64,000 nucleotides of DNA from Symbiodinium natans (GCA_905221605.1 CAJNDS010002457.1:186001-250000); one strand, 5' to 3'. Positions 32,501-42,904 are shown, counted from the stretch's first letter. The notes: generated by a model not told the origin, from the letters alone. Made by a program: numbers and translations.

Positions 32501-32602
32501 ATGTTGGAGCAACTGACTCTTGAGTTCATCTAAGACAATGCCTCCTACGGCTGGGACGTGCACTACAAGCTGAGCTACGACGACTACTATGCCGTGCCCT
32601 GA
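29564..32602 (+). CDS. METTL13/EEF1A-KNMT-type SAM methyltransferase, spliced
   Basis: Exons join into a class I methyltransferase start: 29564-29599 (DWYGSWQNFRGD), 29953-30021 (ending in motif I, KEILVIGCGNSALPADL), 30254-30297 (VKDGFRHVTAADYSK) and 30747 onward (QAIALQKRRFPKLKQ). The order DWY, LVIGCGNS, DGF..., DYS matches METTL13-like enzymes, which methylate lysine or N-terminus of eEF1A; that substrate is inferred from family only. Introns 29600-29952 (GT-AG), 30022-30253 (GC-AG) and 30298-30746 (GC-AG) keep frame and phase exactly. A piece at about 31640-31722 (GLHDMADLSAVPSN) may be the next exon. The terminal exon is probably 32534-32602 (YGWDVHYKLSYDDYYAVP, stop). The 5' exon(s) and the DKGTLD-type motif were not found, so the model is incomplete. 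Confidence 0.7.
29825..29936. mobile_element. Hairpin element inside methyltransferase intron 29600-29952
   Basis: CATCCCAGACCCCTGG near 29829 is matched by the inverse ACAGGGGTCTGGGATG near 29920. The element ends about 16 bp before the acceptor. The same intron begins with a TTTAGGG array (29662-29722). Confidence 0.75.
30022..30253 (+). mobile_element. Methyltransferase intron with terminal inverted repeats
   Basis: This 232-nt GC-AG intron begins GCAC followed by CTCGGAAGCTTGAG and ends CTCGAGCTTCCGAG. The termini are 14-bp inverted repeats with one mismatch that reach the acceptor itself. Similarity between the two arms continues further inward (GGATT..., GAGTC). Confidence 0.8.
30601..30746 (-). 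repeat. CCCCAA / CCCTAAA array running into an acceptor
   Basis: Begins as (CCCCCAA)n, grades into CCCCAAA and CCCTAAA, and ends at AAAAACCAG (30746), the acceptor of the QAIALQKRRF exon. Confidence 0.9.
30850..30962. repeat. (TA)n / TATAC microsatellite
   Basis: Alternating TATATA, TACACA and TATG pieces. Tyr/Ile-rich frames here are repeat products. Confidence 0.9.
31440..31483 (+). repeat. 18-bp unit repeated about 2.5 times
   Basis: GTTCCAGGCCCCGCCC occurs in tandem, then a partial third copy. Confidence 0.85.
31523..31826. repeat. TTTAGGG arrays followed by a CCCCAAA / CCCTAAA array
   Basis: TTTAGGG at 31523-31630 and CCCCAAA/CCCTAAA at 31722-31820 enclose about 90 bp and end at the possible acceptor ACCTTCAG (31826). 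The order fits a telomeric intron. The enclosed piece also reads GLHDMADLSAVPSN in one frame, so it may instead be a methyltransferase exon. Confidence 0.8.
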
Positions 32603-35105
32603 GGAACGCTGCGTAGCAAGATCCTGACTCCGGACTCCCGACTCCTACAACACAGACAGACCCTAAACCCTAAACCCTGAACCCTGAACCCTAAACCCTA
32701 AACCCTATACAGACCCCCCAAGCTTACTTGCCTTGAGATGCTTGCAATCCATGTGAGGTCCAGATCGCAGGCTCGAAGTCCCAAAGCAGCCCAACCCGGT
32801 GCCCAGGTCTACACGATGACGAAGCACGGTCCCTCAAAGGGGGAGCTTTAACATCGCTTTTGCCGGCGAGCACAGTGTCAAAAAAGAATTGGGAGCGGGG
32901 GCGAGCATCGATATCAAGAACACATAGAGCCCAAAGCCTTAATCAAAAGATCCCTGAAACACGAAACCCTCTAATAACGCCCGTCGATGTGGGTGCACGG
33001 GTGAGGTGTCTCAACCGCTTCTTTTTTTGAAGTCGCCTCTGCCCCACCCAACCTGCATCGTTGGCTTCTTGTCTTGGAGATGGTACCTTGCCACATGCCA
33101 GCGCGGTAGGTTCCTCATGTGTTCGGACGGCCGCCGTGCCCGCCTTGCGCGAGTGCCCAGCGCCCTTAAGCCAAAGCGTCGGGTTCTCGAAACCCATCAA
33201 GGGATGAAGGCTCGTACCCCCAAGACCTAAGGTTGTACCCTTGGAGGTTCCCCTTAATCTACTCCTCACATGGCTCTCATGCTCCCTTCCAAGGACCTTT
33301 AGAAAGAGGTCCAAGGTGGAATCTCTAGAGCCCAGAACCCCCCAATGCAGGTGTCGCCATCCGACGGGCTCCGGGCAGAGCCCCTCGTCCTGGCAGCTGT
33401 AGGGTTTAGGGTTTAGGGTTTAGGGTTTAGGGTTTAGGGTTTAGGGCTTGGGGATGTTCCTAGATCATGCTAACGGCCGGACGCCTTGTGAACCAAGCCC
33501 TATTCCCTCAACCCTAACGCCCCAACGCCCTAACACCCTAACGCCCTAACACCCTAACACCCTAACATCCTAACACCCTAACACCTTAGCACCCTAACAC
33601 CCTAACACCCGAAACCCTAAATCCTAACCCTAAGCACTCCATTGTTTCGACGCCTTTTGGGACTCGCAGCTTCGCGCCCAGACTGCAGGCTCGACAAGAT
33701 TGGCCTCAATCCCCCGGCCGAGGGAAGGAGAGAGTGGCGTGCACCTCAGATTTCGTGTGATTGGTTTTGGGTTTTGGGTTTAGAGCTTAGGGTTTAGGGT
33801 TGAGGCAAAAGTGCCATCATTAGAGTCCTCATTTCGTCCTTAGCCAAGACTCTCCAAAGTGAGATCGGTGTTTGCAAAATTTGTTGCCCCTGGCTGTGCG
33901 GCTGGTCTGCTTGGCGGGGTCTTCCTACTGAAAGGACCCCAGGCAGTTTCGGGTTTCGGGTTTAGGGTTTAGGGTTTGGGGTTTAGGATTTAGGGAAAAA
34001 AGGGTTTAGGGTGACCCTCACAGATGCCTTCCATGAACCCAAAGATGCCGTTGACAGGTTCGAGAAGAAACTCGGTGCGACGCTTGTCGGCAAGAGGGGC
34101 CTCGAGCATTCCCGTTGAGGGTTGAGGGTTTAGGGCTTTAGGGTGGAGGATTCCGAATCCAAAAAGGGCTTAGGGTTGGAGGTTTAGGGTTCAGACCCAT
34201 TCTGGGTACCCTTAAAAAGGGTCATGACACCGGGTTTGAGAGTGGTTGCCCCCCAAACCGTCGGTTTACCTGGGGCTACTAATGCAAGGGTTACACGTAC
34301 CCCTAAGAAGGTCACACCCAGCAACAAGTTCTGATTTTCTGAGCGCAGGGCCTTGAGGGCAAGGCCTGCAAGACTCGCGCTGTGAATCAACGGAATCGAA
34401 CACCCGCTCCTTCCCGAGGAAGTTTGGCAACCTTCGGCCTGCGGACTTTATAGGAACCTGTATCAAGGTGTCATTTGATCTTGGTCTGAAGGGATGGCTA
34501 GCTACTGTGGCTTGTTGTGCGTCAAGGCTGCCAGATGAGAAGGACTCCGGTCCGGGTGGGATGAACATGGAGCCGCCCAGCTGATCAGAATGCAATTCCT
34601 GGAGCAAGTTGATCTCAAGTCGGGAGCTGTGTCTGTGTGTCGCCTTTACCTACCAAGGGCTACCGTTGAAAGGTCAGAGTTCAAAAGAGGCGTATTTGGT
34701 TTGATCAGGAATATGTTGGAGACCCCTGAAGCGCATTATTTTCATCAACTCCCGACTTGATGGATCTTGCTGGCCAAACCATTCTGCTTGGGGGCTTCTT
34801 GCGGCGCTTGTCGATGGAGTCTTTAGGGTCGCGCAGCTGTCGTGCATGAGGTGTGCTGGCCTCTTTCCAGTCCTTTCCAGACAGAAAACTCCTGGTTTGT
34901 TGGTTTGTGCTACTCTCAATTGCTGCACTCGAAGAGTGAAGACGTGAGTCTCACCCGCCAGGCACGAAATGTACAAGGATCACAAGCAGAGACCCTCAAC
35001 CCCAAACCTCAGTTGCTCGGATGCCAGAGACAGCGCGGAGTAACATCCTAAACCCTAAACCCCCAAGCCCGGACGTTCCGCAAACTTTTCAGGGAGCTCA
35101 AGAAC
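32603..35105. other. Intergenic or intronic stretch with telomeric arrays and weak exon candidates
   Basis: CCCTAAA arrays at 32660-32708 and CCCTAAC variants at 33510-33625; TTTAGGG arrays at 33400-33450, 33775-33805, 33955-34010 and 34120-34195. One exon-like piece at about 34017-34115 reads TLTDAFHEPKDAVDRFEKKL and GATLVGKRGLEHSR. No gene could be assembled. Confidence 0.5.
35085..35102 (+). promoter_or_regulatory. Possible degenerate spliced-leader relic before the CS-domain gene
   Basis: ACTTTTCAGGGAGCTCAAG ends four bases before the ATG. It shares TTTT...GCTCAAG with the dinoflagellate spliced leader but has an insertion. Weak support. Confidence 0.25.
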
Positions 35106-36880
35106 ATGATGGGCAAAGGCGGCGGCAGCAAGGGAGGTGGCAAGGCCCGGGTTTCCCCTGGCAGGATACGCATGAAGAGCCACTGCCCTTACACGCAAAA
35201 AGCGCCTTCGAAGCCCTGAACCCCCAATGCCCTCATTTCAACCGACCCCAAGTCCCAAAGCTACACCCCTGCGCAAAAGAAGCCCCCAACCCACCCCAAA
35301 CCCCCAAAACCCTAAGCCCTAAACCCTAAACCCTAAACCCTAAACCCTAAACCCTAAACCCTAAACCCTAAACCCGAAACCCGAAACCCGAAACCCGAAA
35401 CCCGAAACCCGAAACCAACCCTAAGACTCTCTCCTTCGCCAGGGCCAGGGCTACGGCTCCCAACCTGCCGCGGAGGAAGAGGTGGAGACTCAGGAGGTCG
35501 GCCGTTACGAGGGCTACTCTTGGGGTGTCCGTTCACTAGCTAGAGTGTAGGGTTTAGGGTTTAGGGTTTGGGGTTTGGGGTTTGGGGTTTGGGGTTTGGG
35601 GTTTGGGGTTTGGAGGGTTCAGGTGTGTTCAGGGTGTCGGGTTTCGGGTTGAGGATTTAGGGCCGTTCTGTTGCATCCGGCACAAAGGATGCTCACACGG
35701 AGGCCCCTACTCCTCAGGGGTGTCGTGCTTCGGGGTGCGTCGGCGCCTATCCCACCGAGGATGGATACACCTGGAGCCAGAAAGGCGCGGCGAGCGTGTC
35801 TGAGTTTGGGCTCGCGTCTTTGGGCAGGGATTTCGGGATGCTTCGGGCGACGGCAGAAGTTTAATCTCTAGCAGGAGCCGGCCCTGTCCAGGCGAAGAGG
35901 TGCAAATTGCCATCAAGTGGCTTTGCTGGTTGGGAATGCTTGACTTCCCCCCAACTCATCCTATGCGGGGCACTGAGGCTGCCACAGGCCACCACGAAGA
36001 AGGATGCCGCGACCTCAGCATTTGCAGGCCCTGGAAAGGAAAGGCCTGGCATCTGTGCGCTTACCGCCAAGGAGGCATGCCCGGAATCACTTGGAGCTTT
36101 GCTGTCGCAGCATCGATTCGTGCTCCAGCTCCCTGACCCAAGGCCTCAAGCTCCACCCAAAGCGCTACACCCGAACATCAGAAGCTTGAGAGTTCCTCCC
36201 CCTGGTGCCAAGTGGAGCCAAAGGTCAAGGTCGCCTTCAAGCAGACGACCATTTCTGTCCTCGCCGGCGGCAGCTCGGCAGCGCGTGCGGGTTTCGGTGG
36301 CAAGCTGCGGCCGTGACGTGTGACGACTGCATACGTCAGGCGTCCGCGGAAGAGCTCCCGAGTGAAGCAAAGCCATGAGTTCCCTGAAATCCATGCACCG
36401 GTACATCCCAAGCTCTCTCAATCCTTTTCGCCACCCGATGTCAAACACAGCGAGGCAAGACATTGCTGGACGGCACGCTAGGTGGCAAGGCTCGCCCGTT
36501 GCCGCGCGATTGGGCTGTTGTAGGCTTGTCGGAACTATCACCTGAAAGCATTGGCCCCGCACGAAGAGGTTCAGGCAATGGGCCATGAGTTCTTGGTAAT
36601 GCACGGCATGTAGGGGGGGGCACAAGCCCTTGCTGTTGCGCGACGGAACTCCAAGCAAGAGAACCACCAAATACAGCCCTCCCCCTAAACCCAAAACCCT
36701 AAACCTTAAACCCTAAACCCTAAACCCTGAACCCTAAACCCTAAACCCTAAACCCTAAACCCAAAGACCCCAAAAGAAGCAGGTGGAGACCGACGAGTGC
36801 ACCTGGTGCTTGGTCAATGGTGGCACTGAGCTGAACGTGATGCTGACCAAGCAGAACGACACTTGGGGCCCGCAAGTGCA
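35106..36880 (+). CDS. CS (p23/NudC-like) domain protein, spliced
   Basis: The likely start is MMGKGGGSKGGGKA at 35106. Exon 35443-35524 reads GQGYGSQPAAEEEVETQEVG then RYEGYSWG. GT-AG intron 35525-35891 joins it to GEEVQI (35892-35908). GC-AG intron 35909-35987, flanked by GCCA twice, joins to an 18-nt exon ATTKKD (35988-36005). GC-AG intron 36006-36217 joins to PKVKVAFKQTTISVLAGG (36218 onward). A later exon near 36785-36870 reads VETDECTWCLVNGGTELNVM and LTKQNDTWG. The order YxW, EV.I, KVKV.FK...ISV, ECTW.L..G.EL.V.LTK is that of CS domains in NudC-like co-chaperones. Binding to Hsp90 or dynein parts is known for the family only. The joins before 35443 and after about 36300 are open, and a C-terminus was not found. 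Confidence 0.7.
35309..35416 (-). repeat. CCCTAAA array before an acceptor
   Basis: About nine CCCTAAA units grading into CCCGAAA units, followed by CTCTCTCCTTCGCCAG, the acceptor at 35442. Confidence 0.95.
35548..35618 (+). repeat. TTTAGGG / TTTGGGG array after a donor
   Basis: About ten units starting 24 nt after the donor at 35525 of the CS-domain gene. Confidence 0.95.
36684..36762 (-). repeat. CCCTAAA array before the ECTW exon
   Basis: About eleven units, followed by AAGACCCCAAAAG and the exon VETDECTW of the CS-domain gene. Confidence 0.95.
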
Positions 36881-36890
36881 ACAACCATCA

Positions 36891-36985
36891 CACCCTAAAC
36901 CCTAAACCCTAAACCCTGAACCCTAAACCCTAAACCCTAAACCCTAAACCCTAAACCCTAAACCCTAAACCCTAAACCCTAAACC
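36891..36985 (-). repeat. CCCTAAA array, about 13 units
   Basis: Nearly perfect units directly after the last recognised exon of the CS-domain gene. Confidence 0.97.
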
Positions 36986-37962
36986 ACGGGACACCGCAAT
37001 CATCACACGCTAGAATCGTCAGAGAGGCTTTTCCTCGCAAAAATCAAGATCGCACTGATCAACATGCCCAGTCCTTCATTCTATCCCACAGTTGTTTTGT
37101 GTGTACAGAACACGAACAACTCGCATGGAACCCCTTCCCCAGAAAAGAACACAAGAATGGAGACCTCAACCTTCAGCATCCAACGTGCTTGCAGAGTCGG
37201 AGTTCTGTTCAGAAGCAGTTTGGCCCTTAAATCCCGGAACCCTAATCGAACCTTGCCGGCCTTGTGCGAGAGTGAGCGACTGAACCCTAATCCCGAGACA
37301 GCTGAGGAAAAAGACAATTGGAAGGGCCTCTTGAAGTAGCTGCTTGACTGAGCGTCTCAGCTGCCGTTCCATGGGCTAAGCCCTGGACAGTCTTCTCATC
37401 ACCTGGGCTGGATCCTTATCAAGAGTGGTGAGTGTATATATGTGGCGTCCTTTTTGATTGGAGATACTATCAAGAAAACCTTGCCTCACATCACTAACGC
37501 TTTGTCCCATCTGCTTCTGACGTGGGGATTGGTTCGAGACAAGTCCGGTGGAGTCACGTTGCCTAAGCTGTCCCTGAAGCTCTTTTGAAGCCTCGATCCT
37601 CCCGTCAAAACCAACCGAATCTCCGTAGTTTTGCTTTCTCTGTGGCTGCCCTGTGCTGCGTTGACCGGGGCCCAGCTGGTCGGAAAAGCCTGAAGCAGGT
37701 TGGTTGCTGGGCGGCTTGGGTTTCGGGCTTGTCGGTGCTTCGCGTGGATGCATACAGGCAGGAGCTGTCCCACGCAGACCATTCCCTCGTCCCGGTGGGA
37801 CCTCATGCACCCTGAACTGAACACCCTGCCCCTTTCAAGGATACTAGGCATGATGCGTCACTTGAGGATAGCCAAGCATCTCACCATGGCAACGCATCCT
37901 CTCCTCTTCACGGCCGCGCACCACGCAGTTGAGGCTCAAACCGCTCCTGACCCTAGGACGTT
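36986..37962. other. No assembled gene
   Basis: Frames at 37064-37339 and 37585-37815 are open but have no clear coding character. No repeat array is present. The 3' end of the CS-domain gene may lie here. Confidence 0.35.
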
Positions 37963-40808
37963 ATGGGGCGAGGTAGATCTGACTCCCGCTCCCGCTCGAG
38001 GGGCCGCGAGGGTGATGCGGATCGATACTTGTCGAAAATGGATCCTAGGGTTTAGGGTTTAGGGTTTAGGGTGTAGAAGGGTGGCGAGCATGTTGATCTG
38101 CACGAGGGGCGTCCGCACGCTGCACGAGCTACTAGGATGTTGAGGACTCTGCCCAGGGGCCTTTCCCTTGGTTCCTGATTCGTTTCGCACTCAGGTACTA
38201 GTAAGGCATATTGTCATCTACTGTACACTACATGTAACATCTCAGACCATCAAATGGCTTTGATAAAAGAAATGCCATGACCTGCTACAACCGAGTACGT
38301 TGTATACATACATACATACATACATACATACATACATACATACATGGACACACACACACACATATATATATGTATGTATATATATATATATATATTTATA
38401 TATCTATACACACACATATACAAAGGTCCTGTTGCAACACGCGGGCTCGTGTAACCCCAAATGTGAGCAGTCAAGCAAGAAGAACAAGCCGGGTGGGTCC
38501 GCATAGAGGTGCGGGGGAGGTGGAAGGGGGGGTTGGGAAGGGTGGAGGGGGCGGGTGGGTGTGGGGGAGGGGGGGGGGGTGGGGAGGAGATTAGACATGG
38601 GGTACCTGCGCTGCGCTACCAAGACACCTACGAGACTATATCCTAGTGAACTATAACATGCTGTCATCTGCGGTAATATACTTGATATGTCAGAGTATGT
38701 TGTACATCATCGTCTAGAATATTTTAATATACTAGAACAACCCTGCAGTAGACTTGAAATCCTAAACCCTAAAGCCTAGACGTAGAATATTTTCGGAGCA
38801 GCAATAACATACCAAGTGAAGCCCCCCCCCCCCCCACACCAGGAATCCAGGACATGGTCGACGAGAGGCAGGCGGCCCGGCGCGACCGCGATTTTGACAA
38901 GGCTGGCTCTGGGTTTAGGGTTTAGGGTTTAGGGTTGAGGGTTTAGGGTTTAGGGTTTAGGGTTTTTTAGGGTTCAGGGTGACGCAAGGGCCGCCTGTGA
39001 AGCTGAAACGGGCGGCTGCCGTTGGGAACCTGAAGGATAGCATGGCCAAGCGCAGGTTGTTTTTTTCTCCCTAAACCCTAAACTTTAAACCCTAAACCCT
39101 AAACCCTAAACCCTAAACCCTAAACCCTAAACCCTAAAACTTACAGCTGGTCTTTTGAGTCGGCCAGGCCGATCGCATGAGAGAGGAGCTCAAAGATATG
39201 GGCGTCAGCTGCTCGCCTTTGTGGCCCCCCAGGCAGTGTCAGTGTCAGTACATTGCTATTCGTATGCTCTTGTATATTCCTAGCATATTCCGATGAGTAT
39301 ATTTCCGATGAGTATATTTCGAAGAGTATCTTCCTGTCAGTATATTCTTGTGTATTCCGATTAGTAAATTCCTATCCGTATTTTCTTGTATATTCCAGCG
39401 TGTTCTAGTATGTTCCCATTTATTCCAGTGTACTCTACGGTTTCAGTTGTTGCAGCTTCTGCCGCGACCTGTGCCCAATCAGTACTGGAGAAAGATGCCA
39501 AGAGTGGGCACATTATCATGCGGTTTTAGGGTTTAGGGTTCAGGGTTGAGGGCAGAGCATCTGAGGAATAGATGACACACAGCTGACCTGGAATGCTCCT
39601 GGGGGCCTGAGGGGCGTGGTGAACAATCCAGGCAGCCGGCGCCCGCACAGATCAGGGTAACAGTTCACCCTTTACTCCCAGTGCTGAACATGGCCCTAAG
39701 CCCGAGAAATCACTAGAAGAATGGTTACCCAAGGTTACCCAGGCGACCATCATGTGTTGCAGAAGCATGTTTCAAAATGTTTACATGTTTGTGGTGCCCA
39801 CGCCCGAGACGAGGCGGCAAGGGACCCATCGAGCGGCGTGATGGCGACTGGAACTGCCCGAATTGCGGGAAGCTGGTCTTTGCGGCCAAGGACTGGGCCG
39901 CTGGCGTGGGTTTCAGGACTTCGGGTTGAGAGATTGAAAAGTTCTTAGCCGGGAATGGGGGAATTAGGTACCCCATACAATCCCTGAAAGGGTTTATGTA
40001 GGGGTATAGAGGGTTCCCTCATTCCTGCCTAAGAACCAGTAGGTTTGTGACCACCCGGCCACCTTCTGATGCCCGCCGCAAGGATACGTGCTTCTCCTGC
40101 GGGGAGACCAGGTTCGGGCGCCTGTTTTCTTTGGGAGCAATTGGGGGAGCCACAGCCCGCCGGGTTCCTCAAAAGCTCAGTGCTACCCCCTGAACCCTTA
40201 CACGCCCTACAGTAACTACAGCCCCGGACCCTTAAAGGCCCTTAACGAGCAGAGAACCATCTTGCTACATGGGTGACTTTTTCGGAGCAGTCTAGAGCTC
40301 TTGAGTGCATAGTGGCAGCTGACGGACCCGAGTCGGCGAGAGAGAGAGAGCGTGGGCCCCCACAGGCCCAGTGGAGGCCGCGGCGATGGCGGCCGTGGGG
40401 GCCGTCGCCGCAGGCCCCCGCCTGGCTTTGCGACATGAATGTGGCACTTGTCAGCCACCAGGTAGCATGTAGGAGAAGCCTTCCGGGGCACGGAGCCCAT
40501 AGGGCCCCCAGGTGTATCAAGAAACCTTGAACCTGGCCGTGCCAGGGATGACAGCCGCGATGACCGGAGGCGTCGCCGCCGCGACGAGGGCCGCGGACGC
40601 CGCCGCCGCCACTCTGGTGTGCGATAGGGGATGACAAGGGTGTGTGGTTGTACCTTCTCGCAGTCCCCTCCCTAATCACAAAAGTTCTTGTGCCTGGCAG
40701 CCCATAGACGGAAGGGTTTGCAGGATTAGCGCCCCTTATCAGAACGACTCAGGTAGGGACAGGGACTATGAGTCAGAATACGAGTACTCCGAAGAGCCAC
40801 GCAGATGA
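37963..40808 (+). CDS. RS-rich RanBP2-type zinc-finger protein (ZRANB2-like), spliced
   Basis: The start exon 37963-38049 reads [18 protein letters not shown] then [11 protein letters not shown]. Its donor is GTTTAGGG. Exon 38843-38901 reads [19 protein letters not shown] and joins by a GC-AG intron (38902-39167) to [12 protein letters not shown], a helix pair like those at the end of cysteinyl-tRNA synthetases. The exon ending at 39890 carries [22 protein letters not shown] intron (39891-40082) joins it to [10 protein letters not shown], completing a RanBP2 zinc finger (W-x-C-x2-C ... C-x2-C). GT-AG intron 40112-40545 leads to [16 protein letters not shown], and GT-AG intron 40619-40742 leads to [20 protein letters not shown], stop at 40806-40808. 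RS tracts plus this finger suggest an RNA-binding splicing factor. The links between 38049 and 38843, and between about 39203 and 39800, are open. Confidence 0.75.
38308..38415 (+). repeat. (CATA)n and (TA)n microsatellite
   Basis: CATA repeated about nine times, then CACACA and TATATA runs, in an intron of the zinc-finger gene. A G-rich tract (GGGTGGGTGTGGGGGAGGGG) follows near 38550. Confidence 0.95.
38902..39167 (+). mobile_element. Zinc-finger gene intron with telomeric terminal inverted repeats
   Basis: The GC-AG intron (266 nt) joins FDK to ADRMREEL without loss of frame. TTTAGGG units (38911-38986) follow the donor, about 85 bp of unique sequence forms the loop, and CCCTAAA units (39070-39139) precede the acceptor. 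Confidence 0.85.
39891..40082 (+). mobile_element. GA-AG intron with direct repeat and internal hairpin
   Basis: CAAGGA occurs at both junctions (39887-39892 and 40079-40084), and the only AG placement gives a GA donor. An imperfect inverted repeat (GTTCTTAGCCGGGAATGGGG near 39932; CCCTCATTCCTGCCTAAGAA near 40016) forms the middle. Confidence 0.8.
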
Positions 40809-41224
40809 TGCCCAGCCAGTACTGAGCATGCCAGTTTAGGCCAGAGAGTAGCTGAGTTTATCTCTGGAAAGGGCTGGAGTATGATTAAGGGGCCTGGAGT
40901 ATGATTAAGGGGCTTGGGTAATCAGCCTTCAGTGATCTCAGGGGTGTACAGTACGGCTGGTTTTAAGGGCTCGTGGTTCATCACTTGCTCAGAATCTTGT
41001 ACTAGGGCGCCATTGGTGTTGCGGGTTGTTGCTTACATGATGCTTAGAGTCTTAGAGGTTCATGGGTAGTTATACTTGGAGTTAGGCTACAACCTTTTGT
41101 GATGTTATTTGTGGCGCTTACAGCCATACTTGTAACCACCCCTGCCAAGTACGCTTGGTTTGAAAAATCCTCGGATTATGTCGGAGTGCGTCGTCGTCGG
41201 GTGTCCTCTCAGGTTTCCAGGGCT

Positions 41225-41257
<33 letters not shown>

Positions 41258-41347
41258 GGGGCATTTTGGGGCGGGAGTGGTAGCTTCGACACAGTGGTAG
41301 TAGCCGGCAGTAGGTCTCACTACATCTCTAGACAAGTTTCCAGAGCC
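40809..41347. other. 3' flank of the zinc-finger gene; poly-G tract
   Basis: No coding exon is convincing. A poly-G run of about 29 bases lies at 41227-41255. A short tandem copy of GGGGCCTGGAGTATGATTAA lies near 40880. Confidence 0.6.
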
Positions 41348-41441
41348 GAATGTTGTACCATGCCCTTGCGGGCAGCTACTTGAATGCCGAAGAGGCACCA
41401 ATGCAGCCGCTTAGATGTGCTGTAGCGAGGTGTGGTTTCGG
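41348..41441 (+). CDS. Orphan exon candidate followed by TTTAGGG
   Basis: After the acceptor GTTTCCAG a frame reads RMLYHALAGSYLNAEEAPMQ and on to CAVARCG. A TTTAGGG array (41436-41463) follows, as after other exons here. It may belong to the gene that ends at 42275. Confidence 0.4.
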
Positions 41442-41463
41442 GTTTAGGGTTTAGGGTTTAGGG

Positions 41464-42167
41464 TCGGTGGTGGTTGAACCCAGGTTTGGTCTCGGCGCAG
41501 CCAGCAGGCAGTCTAGGGCAGGGTGGGTGAGCACATCCTCTGCTTAGCCGCTGGCAACCGCCAGCTAGGCAGATAGCCATCCCAGGACCGGGGGCGCTTC
41601 ATGTTCGAAGCCCCAAACCCAACATACTGCGCGCCCGAGCGTCCGGTCGGTGGCTCTATCAATGGAGTTGAGGAAAGTTGGGGGCAGACAAAACCAGTCT
41701 GTGCTGCACCTCGAAGCATGCCATGGATCTTGCATCTTGACAGAACGTGATGTGCTTGGGTCCATCATTACCTTAATAAGGTTACTCTTAACAAGGTTCC
41801 TCTTAATAAGGTTACCCTTAAATTAAGGCAGGTTAGCATAATTGCTGGGAACTGGACGGACTTTTCAAATCGATGAGCTCAGCTTAGATCTGCCTAGCTG
41901 TCCATCTACCCACCTCCTGGCTCCAAGCTGAAGATTTCAGATGTGGCGTTTTCGGCCGACTAGCGACAAGAGCCTTTGCAACGCTTGCACGCCCATGTTC
42001 CTCCTGGGCACGCGAAGGCAAGAACCGTGACCTTCCAACTGCCCGTGACCCGCCCAGAGGCCCTGAAAGCCTCCAACAATCTCAAGACCCTCAACCCTAA
42101 CCCCGGACCCTGAACCCTAAACGCTAAACCCTAGACACCAAACCCTGAACTTTTAACCCCCCCCCAG
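41464..42167. other. Probable intronic stretch
   Basis: No exon recognised. Repeats of (C/A)TTAATAAGGTTAC(T/C)C lie near 41770-41825, and degenerate CCCTAAA near 42091-42150 ahead of the acceptor at 42167. Confidence 0.4.
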
Positions 42168-42275
42168 GCTCCTAAGTCCTTCCTCCGCGTGGAGTGCGCC
42201 ATGGGGCGGAAGGGCAAGGGCCGGGGCAAGGGCGCGCCAGGGGCCGGGGGCCCCGCGAAGCGTCTTGAACCTTGA
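42168..42275 (+). CDS. Terminal exon of an unknown gene
   Basis: Poly-C tract and acceptor CCCCCAG precede a frame APKSFLRVECAMGRKGKGRG, then KGAPGAGGPAKRLEP and a stop at 42273-42275. The tail is Gly/Lys-rich. No family recognised. Confidence 0.5.
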   Translation, partial: APKSFLRVECAMGRKGKGRGKGAPGAGGPAKRLEP

Positions 42276-42697
42276 GTGTACATGTATATACTATATACAC
42301 ACATGGTACATGTTTTGAAATGTACACAAAATTTTGTATACAAAGATCTATATCTTTGTCGGGCCTTACAGTATCCTATCCCTACACTGTAGCTACAAGC
42401 TTACTCTTGAGTTGACAGCCTTGCCTGCTGCATGCGAGTGAGAGTTGTGGGACTCTTTTTCGGGCTTTGGATTTAGAGTTTGGGAGTTAAGCATGGTCGC
42501 GGTTCAAGTAGGCTCATCTCAGGGTGTGCTTCACATACATAGATTCTCTGGTGGTGTGCGCATTTGCTTGGGCTAAGCCTTTAGCAAGTCCGAAAGCCCT
42601 GAGAACGGCACACGATTCCAAACTAAACCCTTTGGTGCCGCGCTTACTGATGCAGCCAGCGGTCAGGGCGTAGTTTGGAAGATCTGACTTACACGAG

Positions 42698-42904
42698 GCG
42701 GGCAACAAGCGAAAAGCGGAGGATGCAGCCGACGCGTCGCTTGGCTCGTTGCTGACGATGTTGCGCTCGCGGTCACTTCGTTTGTTCAGGGACGTGAGGT
42801 TCTGGCTCGGGATGCAGAAATGGTCTTCAGCCCTGAACCCTCAGCACAGAATCGACATTGCACAAGTGCCAGATTCGCCGCCCGAGTTGCCTGCTCAGAT
42901 ATAG
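42698..42904 (+). CDS. Terminal exon of an unknown gene just upstream of PNO
   Basis: After acceptor ACACGAG the frame reads AGNKRKAEDAADASLGSLLT, MLRSRSLRLFRDVRFWLGMQ and ends DSPPELPAQI, stop at 42902-42904. It lies only about 70 bp before the PNO spliced-leader relic, so the two genes are tightly packed head to tail. Confidence 0.5.
   Translation, partial: AGNKRKAEDAADASLGSLLTMLRSRSLRLFRDVRFWLGMQKWSSALNPQHRIDIAQVPDSPPELPAQI

Noticed and set aside
37064-37339. 91-codon frame after the CS-domain gene
   Set aside because: Composition is not coding-like and no acceptor, donor or domain supports it.
38987-39069. An exon ([20 protein letters not shown]) between telomeric arrays
   Set aside because: The flanking exons join exactly (FDK to ADRMREEL) when this piece is removed, and it has TTTAGGG before and CCCTAAA after, the order seen inside introns.
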